From NCBI GenBank assembly GCA_004017535.1, contig SAJS01000005.1, forward strand, positions 248,001 to 312,000: a DNA stretch of 64,000 bases. The letters are read 5' to 3'. A model generated the notes under the pieces. It was not told the DNA's origin. It saw only the letters and a list, made by a program, of their open reading frames with translations, and did not search any database. This DNA comes from Mesorhizobium sp. (GTDB taxonomy: Bacteria; Pseudomonadota; Alphaproteobacteria; Rhizobiales; Rhizobiaceae). This document shows, piece by piece, positions 56,972-64,000 of the stretch; within the stretch, counting starts at the first letter, position 1, and each line of letters opens with the position of its first letter. The translations under genes were made by a program, and so were the position numbers.

Positions 56972-57307
56972 TCAAGCGTCTTTGTCGGCGCATCGTCGAG
57001 TTTTGGCCTGCGATGCGTTGGCGCCGACGAACCATGCCAGCACCTTGCCGTTCATGCAGCGGTAGTTGGCCCTCGTCCGTAGCTCCTGCTCCTGCGCCGC
57101 GCTCCTGGCGGCGGGAAACAGTTTTTTGAACGCCTTGATCGTGCCGTTGTAAAGCTCATGCGAATAGGGGCAGACAGTGTCGTCACTTGACGGCAGAAGC
57201 TGTAGAGATCCTGCGCCGCGGCAGCCGGCGCCGCCGCGCTGCCGCGCTGCCGACAAGGCCGAAAGCAGCGCTGGGGCAAGGAAGCCGATTGTCGAACGCG
57301 GTCATCG
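56972..57307 (-). pseudogene. Frameshifted and truncated small exported-protein gene
   Basis: AAGGAGGTCACG precedes ATG 57307, but the first frame ends early at VK-stop. A signal-like stretch appears in one frame (FLAPALLSALSAA), AAAAQDLYSFC in another, and SSDDTVCPYSHELYNGTIKAFKKLFP through RANYRCMNGKVLAWFVGAN in a third, which runs to a stop at 56972. Related secreted proteins, as I recall, continue past this point with more cysteines. At least two shifts and a truncated end mark decay. Confidence 0.6.
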
Positions 57308-57385
57308 TGACCTCCTTGGTTGACCGGAGCAAAGCGCGCTACAAATCGTTAGACCCGATAGTGCAGGTTGCAGGAGTGGCAAGCA

Positions 57386-57922
57386 TTGGCGCAACAAGTC
57401 AAATGGCAGGAGCCTCTCTCCTTTCGCTTCGCCGATGACGGGCTGGTGCCCAATCACCCGCGCTGGCCGATGCTTGTCTATCCGGGCGCGGTGCCACTGC
57501 CGGACGATGTCGATCCGGCGGCCATCTTCGAGGATATTTTCGCCGCCAATGGCTGGGGCGACAGCTGGCGGAACGGCATCTACAGCTTCGTTCACTACCA
57601 TTCGCGCATACATGAGGTTCTGGGCATCGCGCGCGGCGCCGCCGAGGTGCGCTTCGGCGGCGACAAGGGCAAGGTGCTTGAGGTCCAGGCGGGCGACGTG
57701 GCGGTGCTGCCCGCCGGCACGGGCCACCAGCGCCTGTCCGGCTCGGCCGATCTCCTGGTGGTCGGCGCATATCCGCCGTTCGGCACATACGATCTGTGCC
57801 GCAGCCCCGAGCAGCATGCCGAGGCGCTGCGCAGGATCCCTGAGGTCCACCGGCCGGACAAGGATCCGCTTTTTGGCGACGACGGGCCGCTGCTGAAAGC
57901 GTGGAGCAGTTTGGCGGCCTGA
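57386..57922 (+). CDS. Cupin domain protein (YjlB-like)
   Basis: The product has 178 residues. The cupin metal-site pattern HYHSRIHEVLGIARGAAEVRFGG and LEVQAGDVAVLPAGTGHQRLSGSADLLVVGAYPP are present, which matches the YjlB group of cupins of unknown function. The start is TTG 57386, with GGAG nine bases upstream; TTG 57368 is the alternative. It stands alone. Confidence 0.8.
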   Translation: MAQQVKWQEPLSFRFADDGLVPNHPRWPMLVYPGAVPLPDDVDPAAIFEDIFAANGWGDSWRNGIYSFVHYHSRIHEVLGIARGAAEVRFGGDKGKVLEVQAGDVAVLPAGTGHQRLSGSADLLVVGAYPPFGTYDLCRSPEQHAEALRRIPEVHRPDKDPLFGDDGPLLKAWSSLAA

Positions 57923-57942
57923 ACCGCAACGCGGCGGTCAGC

Positions 57943-58302
57943 TTACGGATAATGCTCCTTCTTCGGCGCATAGATTGCCGGATCGAAATCCAGCTCCTTC
58001 GGCAGCGGCCGGCTTGAGCACTGCAGGTGCGTCTGGCGGGCGAGCAGCAGCCGCTGCTGCCGCTCATGCTCCTTCACGGCCGCCACCATCCCCATGCTGT
58101 AGGGTCCAAGCAGCACACCGAACCCCCAGCCAGGATGGTCCTTCTCGCGCTGCGCATAGTCGGCTGCAGCGGCGCGGGCCTGCTGGCATCCCGGCGATGC
58201 CCATTTCGGATCCTGTTGCGACAGCGAGGCGCCATAGTCGGCCGGCGAGGACACGCATCCAGCCACACCCGCGCAGAGCGCGGCGATCACCGCATTTCGC
58301 AT
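57943..58302 (-). CDS. Predicted lipoprotein, unknown family
   Basis: The product has 119 residues. A short signal peptide with the lipobox VAGC (MRNAVIAALCAGVAGC) is followed by a mature domain rich in Ala, Gln and Arg, with a GWGFGVLLGPYSMGMVAAV hydrophobic stretch. The mature part has two further cysteines. Function unknown. Confidence 0.75.
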   Translation of the reverse strand: MRNAVIAALCAGVAGCVSSPADYGASLSQQDPKWASPGCQQARAAAADYAQREKDHPGWGFGVLLGPYSMGMVAAVKEHERQQRLLLARQTHLQCSSRPLPKELDFDPAIYAPKKEHYP

Positions 58303-58532
58303 CCTTGAGTCCTCGCTAAATTAGGCGGCACAGTACACGGAACGCTTCTTTGCACAAGCGAGATAGCGCGAGCCTGCGGATGAGACGGGATGCTCCCCGG
58401 GCGGCTGCAGCCGGCAGCTGGACTGGCGGACATGGCCTGCCGCGATCCACGACCGAAGCGACCACGCCGCCGGCCTCGGTCAAGACCTATGCCAGCCGCC
58501 AGCATCCCGACCATTATTGAACGCAGCCCCGC

Positions 58533-59084
58533 TCAGAATCTGCGGCTGAGATAGGCCGATCCGCCAAGCCCAAAGCGCCATTCGAATTCCACCGCCTTGG
58601 TCAGGCCGATCCGGCGGCCGCTGACGATGGCGGAGGGATCGGCCCGCGACGGGGCGAACTCGAAAGGCGGCGCGGTCAGCGGCAGCCGGTTGTGCGAGCC
58701 GTCGACGGCCAGCGCCTGGCAGAGCTTGCCGGGCCCGGAGCAGAGCAGCCGCTCGTCAGCTACGCCGCGCCGGCCGTGCATCTCGGCAATGCCGGACAGC
58801 GGCTGGAGCGCGCGGATCAGCACGGCGCTGCCCGGCAGGCACACCGCGTTCAGGCACCAGTGCAGGCCGTAGGAGCGGTACACATAGGCCGTGCCGGGCG
58901 CGCCATACATCGGCGCGTTGCGCGGCGTGCGGCCACGATACGCGTGTGAGGCGGGATCGTCGGGCCGATAGGCCTCGGTCTCGACGATGATGCCGCCGAT
59001 ACCGGATAGCGCAAGCGTGGCGCCGATCAGGTCGCGGGCGACCACGAGCGCGTCGCGGGCGAAGAAATCGCGATCAGGCGGCAT
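58533..59084 (-). CDS. DNA-3-methyladenine glycosylase (MPG/AAG)
   Basis: The product has 183 residues of the MPG family: FARDALVVARDLIGATLAL, GIIVETEAYRPDDPASHAYRGRTPRNAPMYGAPGTAYVYRSYGLHWCLNAVC and VLIRALQPLSGI. The catalytic glutamate is in VETEAY. The enzyme excises 3-methyladenine and other alkylated or deaminated purines. The start is ATG 59084; it overlaps the TetR gene upstream by 11 bases. Confidence 0.95.
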   Translation of the reverse strand: MPPDRDFFARDALVVARDLIGATLALSGIGGIIVETEAYRPDDPASHAYRGRTPRNAPMYGAPGTAYVYRSYGLHWCLNAVCLPGSAVLIRALQPLSGIAEMHGRRGVADERLLCSGPGKLCQALAVDGSHNRLPLTAPPFEFAPSRADPSAIVSGRRIGLTKAVEFEWRFGLGGSAYLSRRF

Positions 59085-59697
59085 GGCGGCGCGTGCTGGT
59101 CAGATAGGCCATGATCATCCTGCCGCATTGGTCGATCGCCCGCTCGCCGCGAACACTGACCGGATGCCGCTCGATGGCGCGATGGACCACGTTTTCCAGC
59201 AGCGTCTCGATGAGCGCGGCCGCCTCGCCAAGGTCGAGATCGGGCGCGATCTCGTGCCGATGCCGCGCCAGCTGGCCCTCGATGATCCCCGCGATCCGGT
59301 CGCCGACCTCGCGGACCTTTTCCGCGCGATAACGCGGTGCCAGCTCGTTCAGCGCCAAATGGAGTTTCGGGTCATGCGGATGCGCGACCATGGCCACCTC
59401 GATCATGGCGCCGATGGTTTCCTCAAGCGATCCATATGGGCGCATCTCCACCGCCTCGATGAACGCGGCCGACAGCTTCTCGGCATAGTAGTCGATCATC
59501 GCCGCCGCCAACGCCTGCTTGTTCGGGAAATACTGGTAGAGTGAGCCGACGCTCACACCGGCGCGCTCGGCGACCCGTGCCGTGGTCAAAGCCTCGAAGC
59601 CGAGGTCGGTCAAAAGCTGAGCCGCCGCCTGGAGAATCGCCTCCACAGTGGCCCGCGCGCGCTGCTGCCGGGGAAATTTGCGTTGCATTACATCCAT
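59074..59697 (-). CDS. TetR/AcrR family repressor
   Basis: The product has 207 residues. The TetR HTH reads ATVEAILQAAAQLLTDLGFEALTTARVAERAGVSVGSLYQYFPNKQALAAAMI. The ligand domain is of the TetR_C type with no recognisable effector. It overlaps the glycosylase gene downstream and is divergent from a membrane-protein gene with a 20-base palindrome between them, so it probably regulates that gene and itself. Confidence 0.92.
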   Translation of the reverse strand: MDVMQRKFPRQQRARATVEAILQAAAQLLTDLGFEALTTARVAERAGVSVGSLYQYFPNKQALAAAMIDYYAEKLSAAFIEAVEMRPYGSLEETIGAMIEVAMVAHPHDPKLHLALNELAPRYRAEKVREVGDRIAGIIEGQLARHRHEIAPDLDLGEAAALIETLLENVVHRAIERHPVSVRGERAIDQCGRMIMAYLTSTRRHAA

Positions 59698-59739
59698 TTA
59701 GCCGACCGCGCTGAATCGAGTCCGAAAAGCGAATACAAA

Positions 59740-59759
59740 ATGTGACGAAACCGTCACAT
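59740..59759. promoter_or_regulatory. Candidate TetR operator
   Basis: ATGTGACG and CGTCACAT pair exactly around AAAC in the intergenic space between the TetR gene and the divergent membrane-protein gene. The symmetry and length fit a TetR dimer. Confidence 0.78.
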
Positions 59760-59838
59760 ATTCGGCGAACCATTGCAAGCGAGGCATCACGGGCCGATCG
59801 ATGCGGGTCCCGAATGCCGGAAACCTGGAGATAAACCC

Positions 59839-60285
59839 ATGGTCTATACAGGCATGCTCGATGTCCACGCCTTCGGTATGATGGCGGCCGTCCTGCTGTT
59901 CGTGACAACGGAACTCCTCCTGTTCGCCGGTGGAAGGGCAGGGCTGGCGCGGTTCGCGCTCTATGCCAGCCGCTTTGGCAACATGCTCGCCATGATCGGC
60001 ATGCTTGCCGGCATCGGGCTGATCTATCTCGGCGGCTGGCCGCTCACCACGCCATGGCTGCTGTTTTCCTTTGTCCTGATCGCCATCATGATGGTGGTCA
60101 GCCGACGCTTCGTGCGGCCCTGGCAGCAAAGGTTTCAGGCCGCCGTTGCCGGCGCGTCGCATGCCGATCTGGACGCGCTGGCCGGCGATCGCCGGGCGCT
60201 TGTTGGCCGTGCCGCAGTGTTAGCCCTGTTCGTGCTGGTCGCGGCTATGATGATGCTGAAGCCGGAACTGGCGCAGCTCACATAA
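59839..60285 (+). CDS. Integral membrane protein of unknown family
   Basis: The product has 148 residues and four hydrophobic helices (FGMMAAVLLFVTTELLLFAGG, GNMLAMIGMLAGIGLIYLGGW, LLFSFVLIAIMMVV, VLALFVLVAAMMMLKP). It resembles small four-helix proteins such as the DUF2269 type, but I cannot place it. CTGGAGATAAACCC precedes ATG 59839. It is the divergent partner of the TetR gene. Confidence 0.8.
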   Translation: MVYTGMLDVHAFGMMAAVLLFVTTELLLFAGGRAGLARFALYASRFGNMLAMIGMLAGIGLIYLGGWPLTTPWLLFSFVLIAIMMVVSRRFVRPWQQRFQAAVAGASHADLDALAGDRRALVGRAAVLALFVLVAAMMMLKPELAQLT

Positions 60286-60514
60286 ACGAGCGGCGGAGAT
60301 GCGCGGCAAAGGCGCTTCGGCCCAGAGCAATGCCCGTAAACCGCCGGGGCGCGGCTTCCTCATAGGCGATCCGCAGATCGGCTGTCTCGGTGAAGCGGTG
60401 CATGGGCTGCTCCTCGGCGCTGTCGCCGACTCAACCTGCCGATGGCCACTATGGCATCCGCCGTCCACCTGGAGTGGGATACGCGGCGCTGCCGTGGGCG
60501 AGACGTTGTGATGC

Positions 60515-61663
60515 TCAACCCAGCAGATTGCGCGCCGCGCGCATGAAGATCCGCGAGCCGATCGGGATCAGGTCGTCGGGAAAATCATAGTCGGGGTTGT
60601 GCAGAGATGGGTGCCTTTCGCCGGCGCCGAGGAAGAACATCGCCGATTTGGCGCTGTGGCCGAAAATGCCGAAATCCTCCGAGGCGCGCATCGGCAGCGC
60701 CGCCTCGCTGCGCGCAACGCCTTCCTCGTCGAGCGCGCGGGCGAGATGCTCCACCGCGTCCGGCGCGTTGACGCTGGCGACGAAGATCTCGTGATAGTCG
60801 AAGCGCACCGAGAGACCATGCCTGGCCGCGATTTTTGCCGCGAGCGCTTCGGCCGAGGCGACGAGTTCCGCCATGCGCTCGTCGCGCCTGGTGCGCAGCG
60901 TCGCCCACACTTCCGCATGGCCCGGCGCGATGCCGAACACGGCTTCGCCCATCGAACAATGGGTGACGGTCACCATGCCGAAATCCTCGTCCGCGAAAGT
61001 GCCGCGCCCGAGCGCTGGCAGCGCCGGCATCAATTCGCTCACCGCCGGCATCGGCGAGGTGCCGGTTTCCGGCATCGAGGAATGCGCGGTCTTGCCCTCG
61101 AGCAGGATGCGCATGCCGCGCGAGGCGCAGTTGACGGTGCCGGCCTTGAGCCGCACCTCGCCAAACGGCACGCCGGGCAAATTGTGCAGCGAAAAGGCGA
61201 AGTCCGGCGCGATCTCGGCGAAGCGCGGATCGGCGACTACGCCGGCCGCGCCATTGCCGGTCTCCTCCGCCGGCTGGAACATCAAGACGACACGGCCCCG
61301 CGCCGGCCGCTCGCGGCCGAACTGGCGGCCGAGCGCGGCCAAGATCGCGGTGTGCCCGTCATGCCCGCACATATGCGACTTGCCCGGCACTTGCGAAGAA
61401 TGCGCGACGCGCGAAATCTCCTCGATGGGCAGCGCGTCGAGCTCGGAGCGGAACAGAACGGTCGGCCCGGCCTCGCCGCTGTCATAGACCGCCGCCACGC
61501 CATGGCCGCCGAGCCCCGTCAGCACCTTGTCCGGCCCCGTATCGGCGAGGAAGTCCACCACTTCCCTGGCGGTTTTCTCTTCCTCGTTCGAAATCTCCGG
61601 CTGCCGGTGCAGCTTGCGGCGCCATTCGGTCAGCTCGACGATGTCTCGATTGGTAAGCGTCAT
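60515..61663 (-). CDS. M20 family amidohydrolase (hippurate hydrolase/IAA-amino acid hydrolase type)
   Basis: The product has 382 residues. It has the M20 metal-site parts SHMCGHDGHTAILAALG, PAEETGNGAAGVV and the C-terminal GHSAKSAMFFLGAGERHPSLHNPDYDFPDDL. The family removes N-acyl or amino-acid conjugates, such as hippurate, acetyl-lysine or IAA-aspartate. The start is ATG 61663. The gene stands alone; the 60286-60514 stretch upstream of its stop holds no further gene. Confidence 0.93.
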   Translation of the reverse strand: MTLTNRDIVELTEWRRKLHRQPEISNEEEKTAREVVDFLADTGPDKVLTGLGGHGVAAVYDSGEAGPTVLFRSELDALPIEEISRVAHSSQVPGKSHMCGHDGHTAILAALGRQFGRERPARGRVVLMFQPAEETGNGAAGVVADPRFAEIAPDFAFSLHNLPGVPFGEVRLKAGTVNCASRGMRILLEGKTAHSSMPETGTSPMPAVSELMPALPALGRGTFADEDFGMVTVTHCSMGEAVFGIAPGHAEVWATLRTRRDERMAELVASAEALAAKIAARHGLSVRFDYHEIFVASVNAPDAVEHLARALDEEGVARSEAALPMRASEDFGIFGHSAKSAMFFLGAGERHPSLHNPDYDFPDDLIPIGSRIFMRAARNLLG

Positions 61664-61861
61664 GGTGGGCTCCGTTTGGCTTTCGGTCACACAAGCACGA
61701 TAGGGTTTTTCTCGCGCCGTGCCATGCGCATCAATTGTAATAGGCCATCGCCCTGTTTTCTCCCAGCTTCTGGCGCCGGGGCGACCCAATCGGCAAAATA
61801 CACCGTAAACCTCTGAAATCCTTAACACGATTTTCATTCCGGTCGCCTAACCACTTAGGCC

Positions 61862-63832
61862 ATGACAAGGCATGATGAGCGGCTGGCTGCGGGTCCCTCT
61901 TCCGGGGAACGCGGCGGAGCCGTGGACGCCGGCATCCTGCGCGATCAGCTCGCTGACCTCAGCAAGGGCGTCTTCATCTCGATGCCCATCGGCACGGTGC
62001 TGGCAGCCTTGATCCTGGCGGTGCAGCTGTTGTCGGGCGGCGGCCTTGCCGCGGTGGCGTGGTTTGCCGCGATCGCCCTGGTCAATGGCGCGCGCGTGGT
62101 GCTCGCGCTCGCCCAGTCGGGCGCGGCCGACGAGCGGCTGGAGGCGGTCGGCGCCCGGCTTTCGCTCTATGGCTTGCTGGCGCTGGCGTCGGGTGTGGCC
62201 TGGTCGTTCCTGGCGCTGCTCAGCGACGGATACACCACCGCCCAGGCGCCGCTCTATCTGATCGTGCTCGCCGGCACCTCCGCCGGCTCGGTCACCTATT
62301 GCACCTCCCACGCGCCGGCCTCGATCAACTTCATCACGCTCCCGCTTCTCACCGCCGCCGCCTGCGTGCTGGCGCAAGGCGGCGTCGAGAACGACGTGCT
62401 GGGCTTCACCATCCTGCTTTTCCTCGGCGGCATGATCAGAAGCGCGCTTCTGGGGCAATCCCGGTTCCGCAAGACGAGCCGCCTCAAATACGAGGCGCGC
62501 GAGTTCGCCGCCGAGATGGAACGCAACTCCAGGCGCGATCCGCTGACGGGCCTGCTCAACCGCTCCGGGCTGGAGCAGGCAATCGCCGGGCTCGGTGTTT
62601 CCGACGGCCCGTTCGTGGCCATGCTGGTCGACCTCGACGGCTTCAAATCCGTCAACGACACCTATGGCCACACCATCGGCGACGGCCTGCTGGTCAAGGT
62701 GGCGCGCCGGATCGAGGACCACGCCCCGGAAGGTGCCACCATCGCGCGCATCGGCGGCGACGAGTTCGTGCTGCTCTTCTCCGCCTGCAGGTCGCCGCAA
62801 GCGGCCGGCGAGCTTGCATCCACCATCATCGCGGCCATCGCCAATCCGGACCCGGAGCTGAACTCGGTGCGCGTCGGCGCCTCGATCGGCATCTATCAGT
62901 CGGACAAGCCGCAATTGACGGAGATGCTGCTCAAGGCCGATTTCGCGCTCTATGCGGCCAAGCGCGGCGGCAGGAACGAATACTGCCTGTTCGACGCGGG
63001 TCTCGACGCCGCGCTGGAGCGCAGGAACCGCATCGAGCGCGATCTGCGTGGCGCGATCGGGTCGGGCGCGCTCTGCTGCTGGTTCCAGCCGCTGGTGCGG
63101 CTCGACACCAGCGCAGTCGTCGGCTTCGAGGCGCTGCTGCGCTGGCAGCACGAGGTCCATGGCGCCATCTCGCCGCCCGAGATCGTCACCGCCGCGCGCG
63201 AGACCGGCCTGCTTTCGCTGCTGACCGAAACGGTGTTCCTCAATTGCTGCGCCATGATCGCAGAGCTGGCGCGGCAGGGCCGCTCGGATGTGCGGGTGGC
63301 GATGAATCTTTCACCACGCGAGCTCGAGGCCGGCAATGTCGACGACATGATCCTCGACGGGCTCAAGGCGAAGAACGTGCCCGCCGCGATGCTCGAGATC
63401 GAGATCACCGAGGAGGCGCCGGTCGACCGCGACCGGGTCGGCCAAAAGGTCGGGCGCCTGGCGGATGCCGGCATATCGATCGTTCTCGACGATTTCGGCA
63501 CCGGCTTCTCGACCCTGGTGTCGCTGAAGGACAGCCGCATCCGCAAGATCAAGATCGACAAGGATTTCGTGCGCGACCTGGCGAAATCCGTCGAGGATCA
63601 GGCCGTGGTCGAGGCGGTGATCGGCCTTGGCCGCACGCTGGGGATAGAGGTGATGGCCGAGGGCGTCGAGACCGACGCCGACCGCATGATCCTGCGCTCG
63701 CTGGGCTGCATGATCGCGCAGGGCTACCTGTTTTCGGCGGCACTGCCGATGCACGACGCGCTCGCTTTCGACGCGGCCGGCGAGGTTATTTTCGAGCCGT
63801 TGCGCAATCCCCGCAGCGGCAGCGCCGCCTGA
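61862..63832 (+). CDS. Membrane GGDEF-EAL protein (cyclic-di-GMP turnover)
   Basis: The product has 656 residues. The N-terminal part has about six helices (residues about 40-200). The GGDEF domain reads DPLTGLLNRSGLEQA, DLDGFKSVNDTYGHTIGD and IARIGGDEFVLLF, with an intact signature. The EAL domain has VVGFEALLRW, DDFGTGFS and MAEGVET with the catalytic residues in place. The protein may make or degrade cyclic di-GMP, and both domains look intact. The sensor part is unlabelled. Confidence 0.95.
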   Translation: MTRHDERLAAGPSSGERGGAVDAGILRDQLADLSKGVFISMPIGTVLAALILAVQLLSGGGLAAVAWFAAIALVNGARVVLALAQSGAADERLEAVGARLSLYGLLALASGVAWSFLALLSDGYTTAQAPLYLIVLAGTSAGSVTYCTSHAPASINFITLPLLTAAACVLAQGGVENDVLGFTILLFLGGMIRSALLGQSRFRKTSRLKYEAREFAAEMERNSRRDPLTGLLNRSGLEQAIAGLGVSDGPFVAMLVDLDGFKSVNDTYGHTIGDGLLVKVARRIEDHAPEGATIARIGGDEFVLLFSACRSPQAAGELASTIIAAIANPDPELNSVRVGASIGIYQSDKPQLTEMLLKADFALYAAKRGGRNEYCLFDAGLDAALERRNRIERDLRGAIGSGALCCWFQPLVRLDTSAVVGFEALLRWQHEVHGAISPPEIVTAARETGLLSLLTETVFLNCCAMIAELARQGRSDVRVAMNLSPRELEAGNVDDMILDGLKAKNVPAAMLEIEITEEAPVDRDRVGQKVGRLADAGISIVLDDFGTGFSTLVSLKDSRIRKIKIDKDFVRDLAKSVEDQAVVEAVIGLGRTLGIEVMAEGVETDADRMILRSLGCMIAQGYLFSAALPMHDALAFDAAGEVIFEPLRNPRSGSAA

Positions 63833-63838
63833 CAAAGG

Positions 63839-63890
63839 CGGGGGAGAGGTGGCTCGGCGAAGCCGAGACGGAGAGCGGGGCGCCCGATGC
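63839..63890. repeat. Palindromic intergenic element, similar to the one at 6755
   Basis: CTCGGC-GAA-GCCGAG sits in a GGGGGAGAGG...GGAGAGCGGGG context, which resembles the element between minE and the ABC exporter in its purine-rich flanks. It is a small stem-loop after the GGDEF-EAL stop. Confidence 0.45.
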
Positions 63891-63947
63891 GATTGCTCTG
63901 GGTGGCGCTCTCGTGAAACCTTTTGATTTTTGGGCCGTTGTCGCGCG

Positions 63948-64000
63948 ATGCCCCCGGCCAAGCGCAAACCGAAACCGGATGACAGTGCCATTGAGCGCGG
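63948..64000 (+). CDS. Start of an unidentified gene cut by the window edge
   Basis: ATG 63948 opens 17 codons, MPPAKRKPKPDDSAIER, to the right edge. The basic, Pro-rich beginning looks like a real N-terminus, but no clear ribosome-binding site precedes it and no family can be named. Confidence 0.35.
   Translation, partial: MPPAKRKPKPDDSAIER

Noticed and set aside
61847-63160. 437-codon minus-strand frame opposite the GGDEF-EAL gene
   Set aside because: No motif; the opposite strand carries intact GGDEF and EAL domains.
1-64000. Mobile elements: transposase, integrase, phage or conjugation genes
   Set aside because: No DDE, serine or tyrosine recombinase motifs and no terminal inverted repeats with target duplications were seen. 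The small basic protein at 19788 recalls integrase N-terminal domains but is alone.
1-64000. tRNA or rRNA genes
   Set aside because: I saw no cloverleaf T-loop (GGTTCGAATCC-type) in gaps and no rRNA stretches; a dedicated search would be more reliable.

Overview
The window is GC-rich alphaproteobacterial chromosome, most likely from Mesorhizobium or a close relative in the Hyphomicrobiales. This is inferred from a MinCDE operon, a stand-alone Ku gene, a cobalamin riboswitch ahead of cbtBA, a dmeR-dmeF pair, an arsR-aqpS-arsC arsenic operon, and several small families common in rhizobia (DUF982, DUF768, DUF6894, DUF2934 and DUF3606-like). I found no rRNA, tRNA, CRISPR array, insertion sequence or prophage. 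Genes are dense and arranged in short operons.

Layout. 1-4.5 kb: the N-terminal part of an FAD-linked oxidase, an exported truncated hemoglobin, an FAD/Rieske oxidoreductase, a frameshifted lipoprotein gene and an NTF2-like protein. 4.7-6.8 kb: minC-minD-minE. 6.9-12 kb: a four-gene minus-strand operon (acyltransferase, two glycosyltransferases, ABC exporter) in which every junction is a 4-base overlap. 12.5-15.2 kb: an RhtA-like exporter and a tandem pair of secreted Gly/Asn/Ser-rich paralogues. 15.2-17.3 kb: a NarL/DegU-type two-component pair. 17.3-21.4 kb: small orphan genes, including a 52-aa and a 49-aa gene, and a GNAT protein. 21.5-24.8 kb: ku, then dmeR-dmeF-rcnA. 24.8-30.3 kb: a DMT transporter, a VOC/TetR divergon, and riboswitch-cbtB-cbtA-orf207 divergent from a histidine-phosphatase-fold protein. 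30.3-34.2 kb: arsenic locus and an MFS protein. 34.3-38.7 kb: an outer-membrane barrel protein, an AraC regulator and stress-type small genes. 38.8-42.4 kb: an enolase-superfamily enzyme with a dimethylglycine-dehydrogenase-like flavoprotein. 42.5-48.1 kb: an L,D-transpeptidase, a phospholipase-D-type synthase and an island of very small DUF genes. 48.2-50.4 kb: a LysR regulator facing a VOC-SDR pair. 51-57 kb: a probable Amadori-compound (fructosyl-amino acid) catabolic locus: GntR regulator, FrlB-like deglycase, FrlD-like kinase, amino-acid ABC permease and binding protein, and a DAO-family flavoprotein. 57-64 kb: a decayed gene, cupin, lipoprotein, 3-methyladenine glycosylase, a TetR/membrane-protein divergon, an M20 amidohydrolase and a GGDEF-EAL protein.

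Themes. Metal and metalloid handling is well represented: Co/Ni efflux, riboswitch-controlled cobalt uptake and arsenic. Many regulators carry a perfect or near-perfect palindrome next to or over their own start, so operators can be proposed from sequence alone for dmeR, both arsR-type genes, both TetR genes, the LysR gene and the GntR gene. The most novel-looking items are the Amadori locus with a shared candidate operator, the unknown membrane protein in the cobalamin-riboswitch operon, and the tandem Gly/Asn-rich secreted paralogues with a conserved C-terminal domain. Start sites were chosen by ribosome-binding site and family fit where possible. All functions are read from motifs and recalled families; no database search was run.
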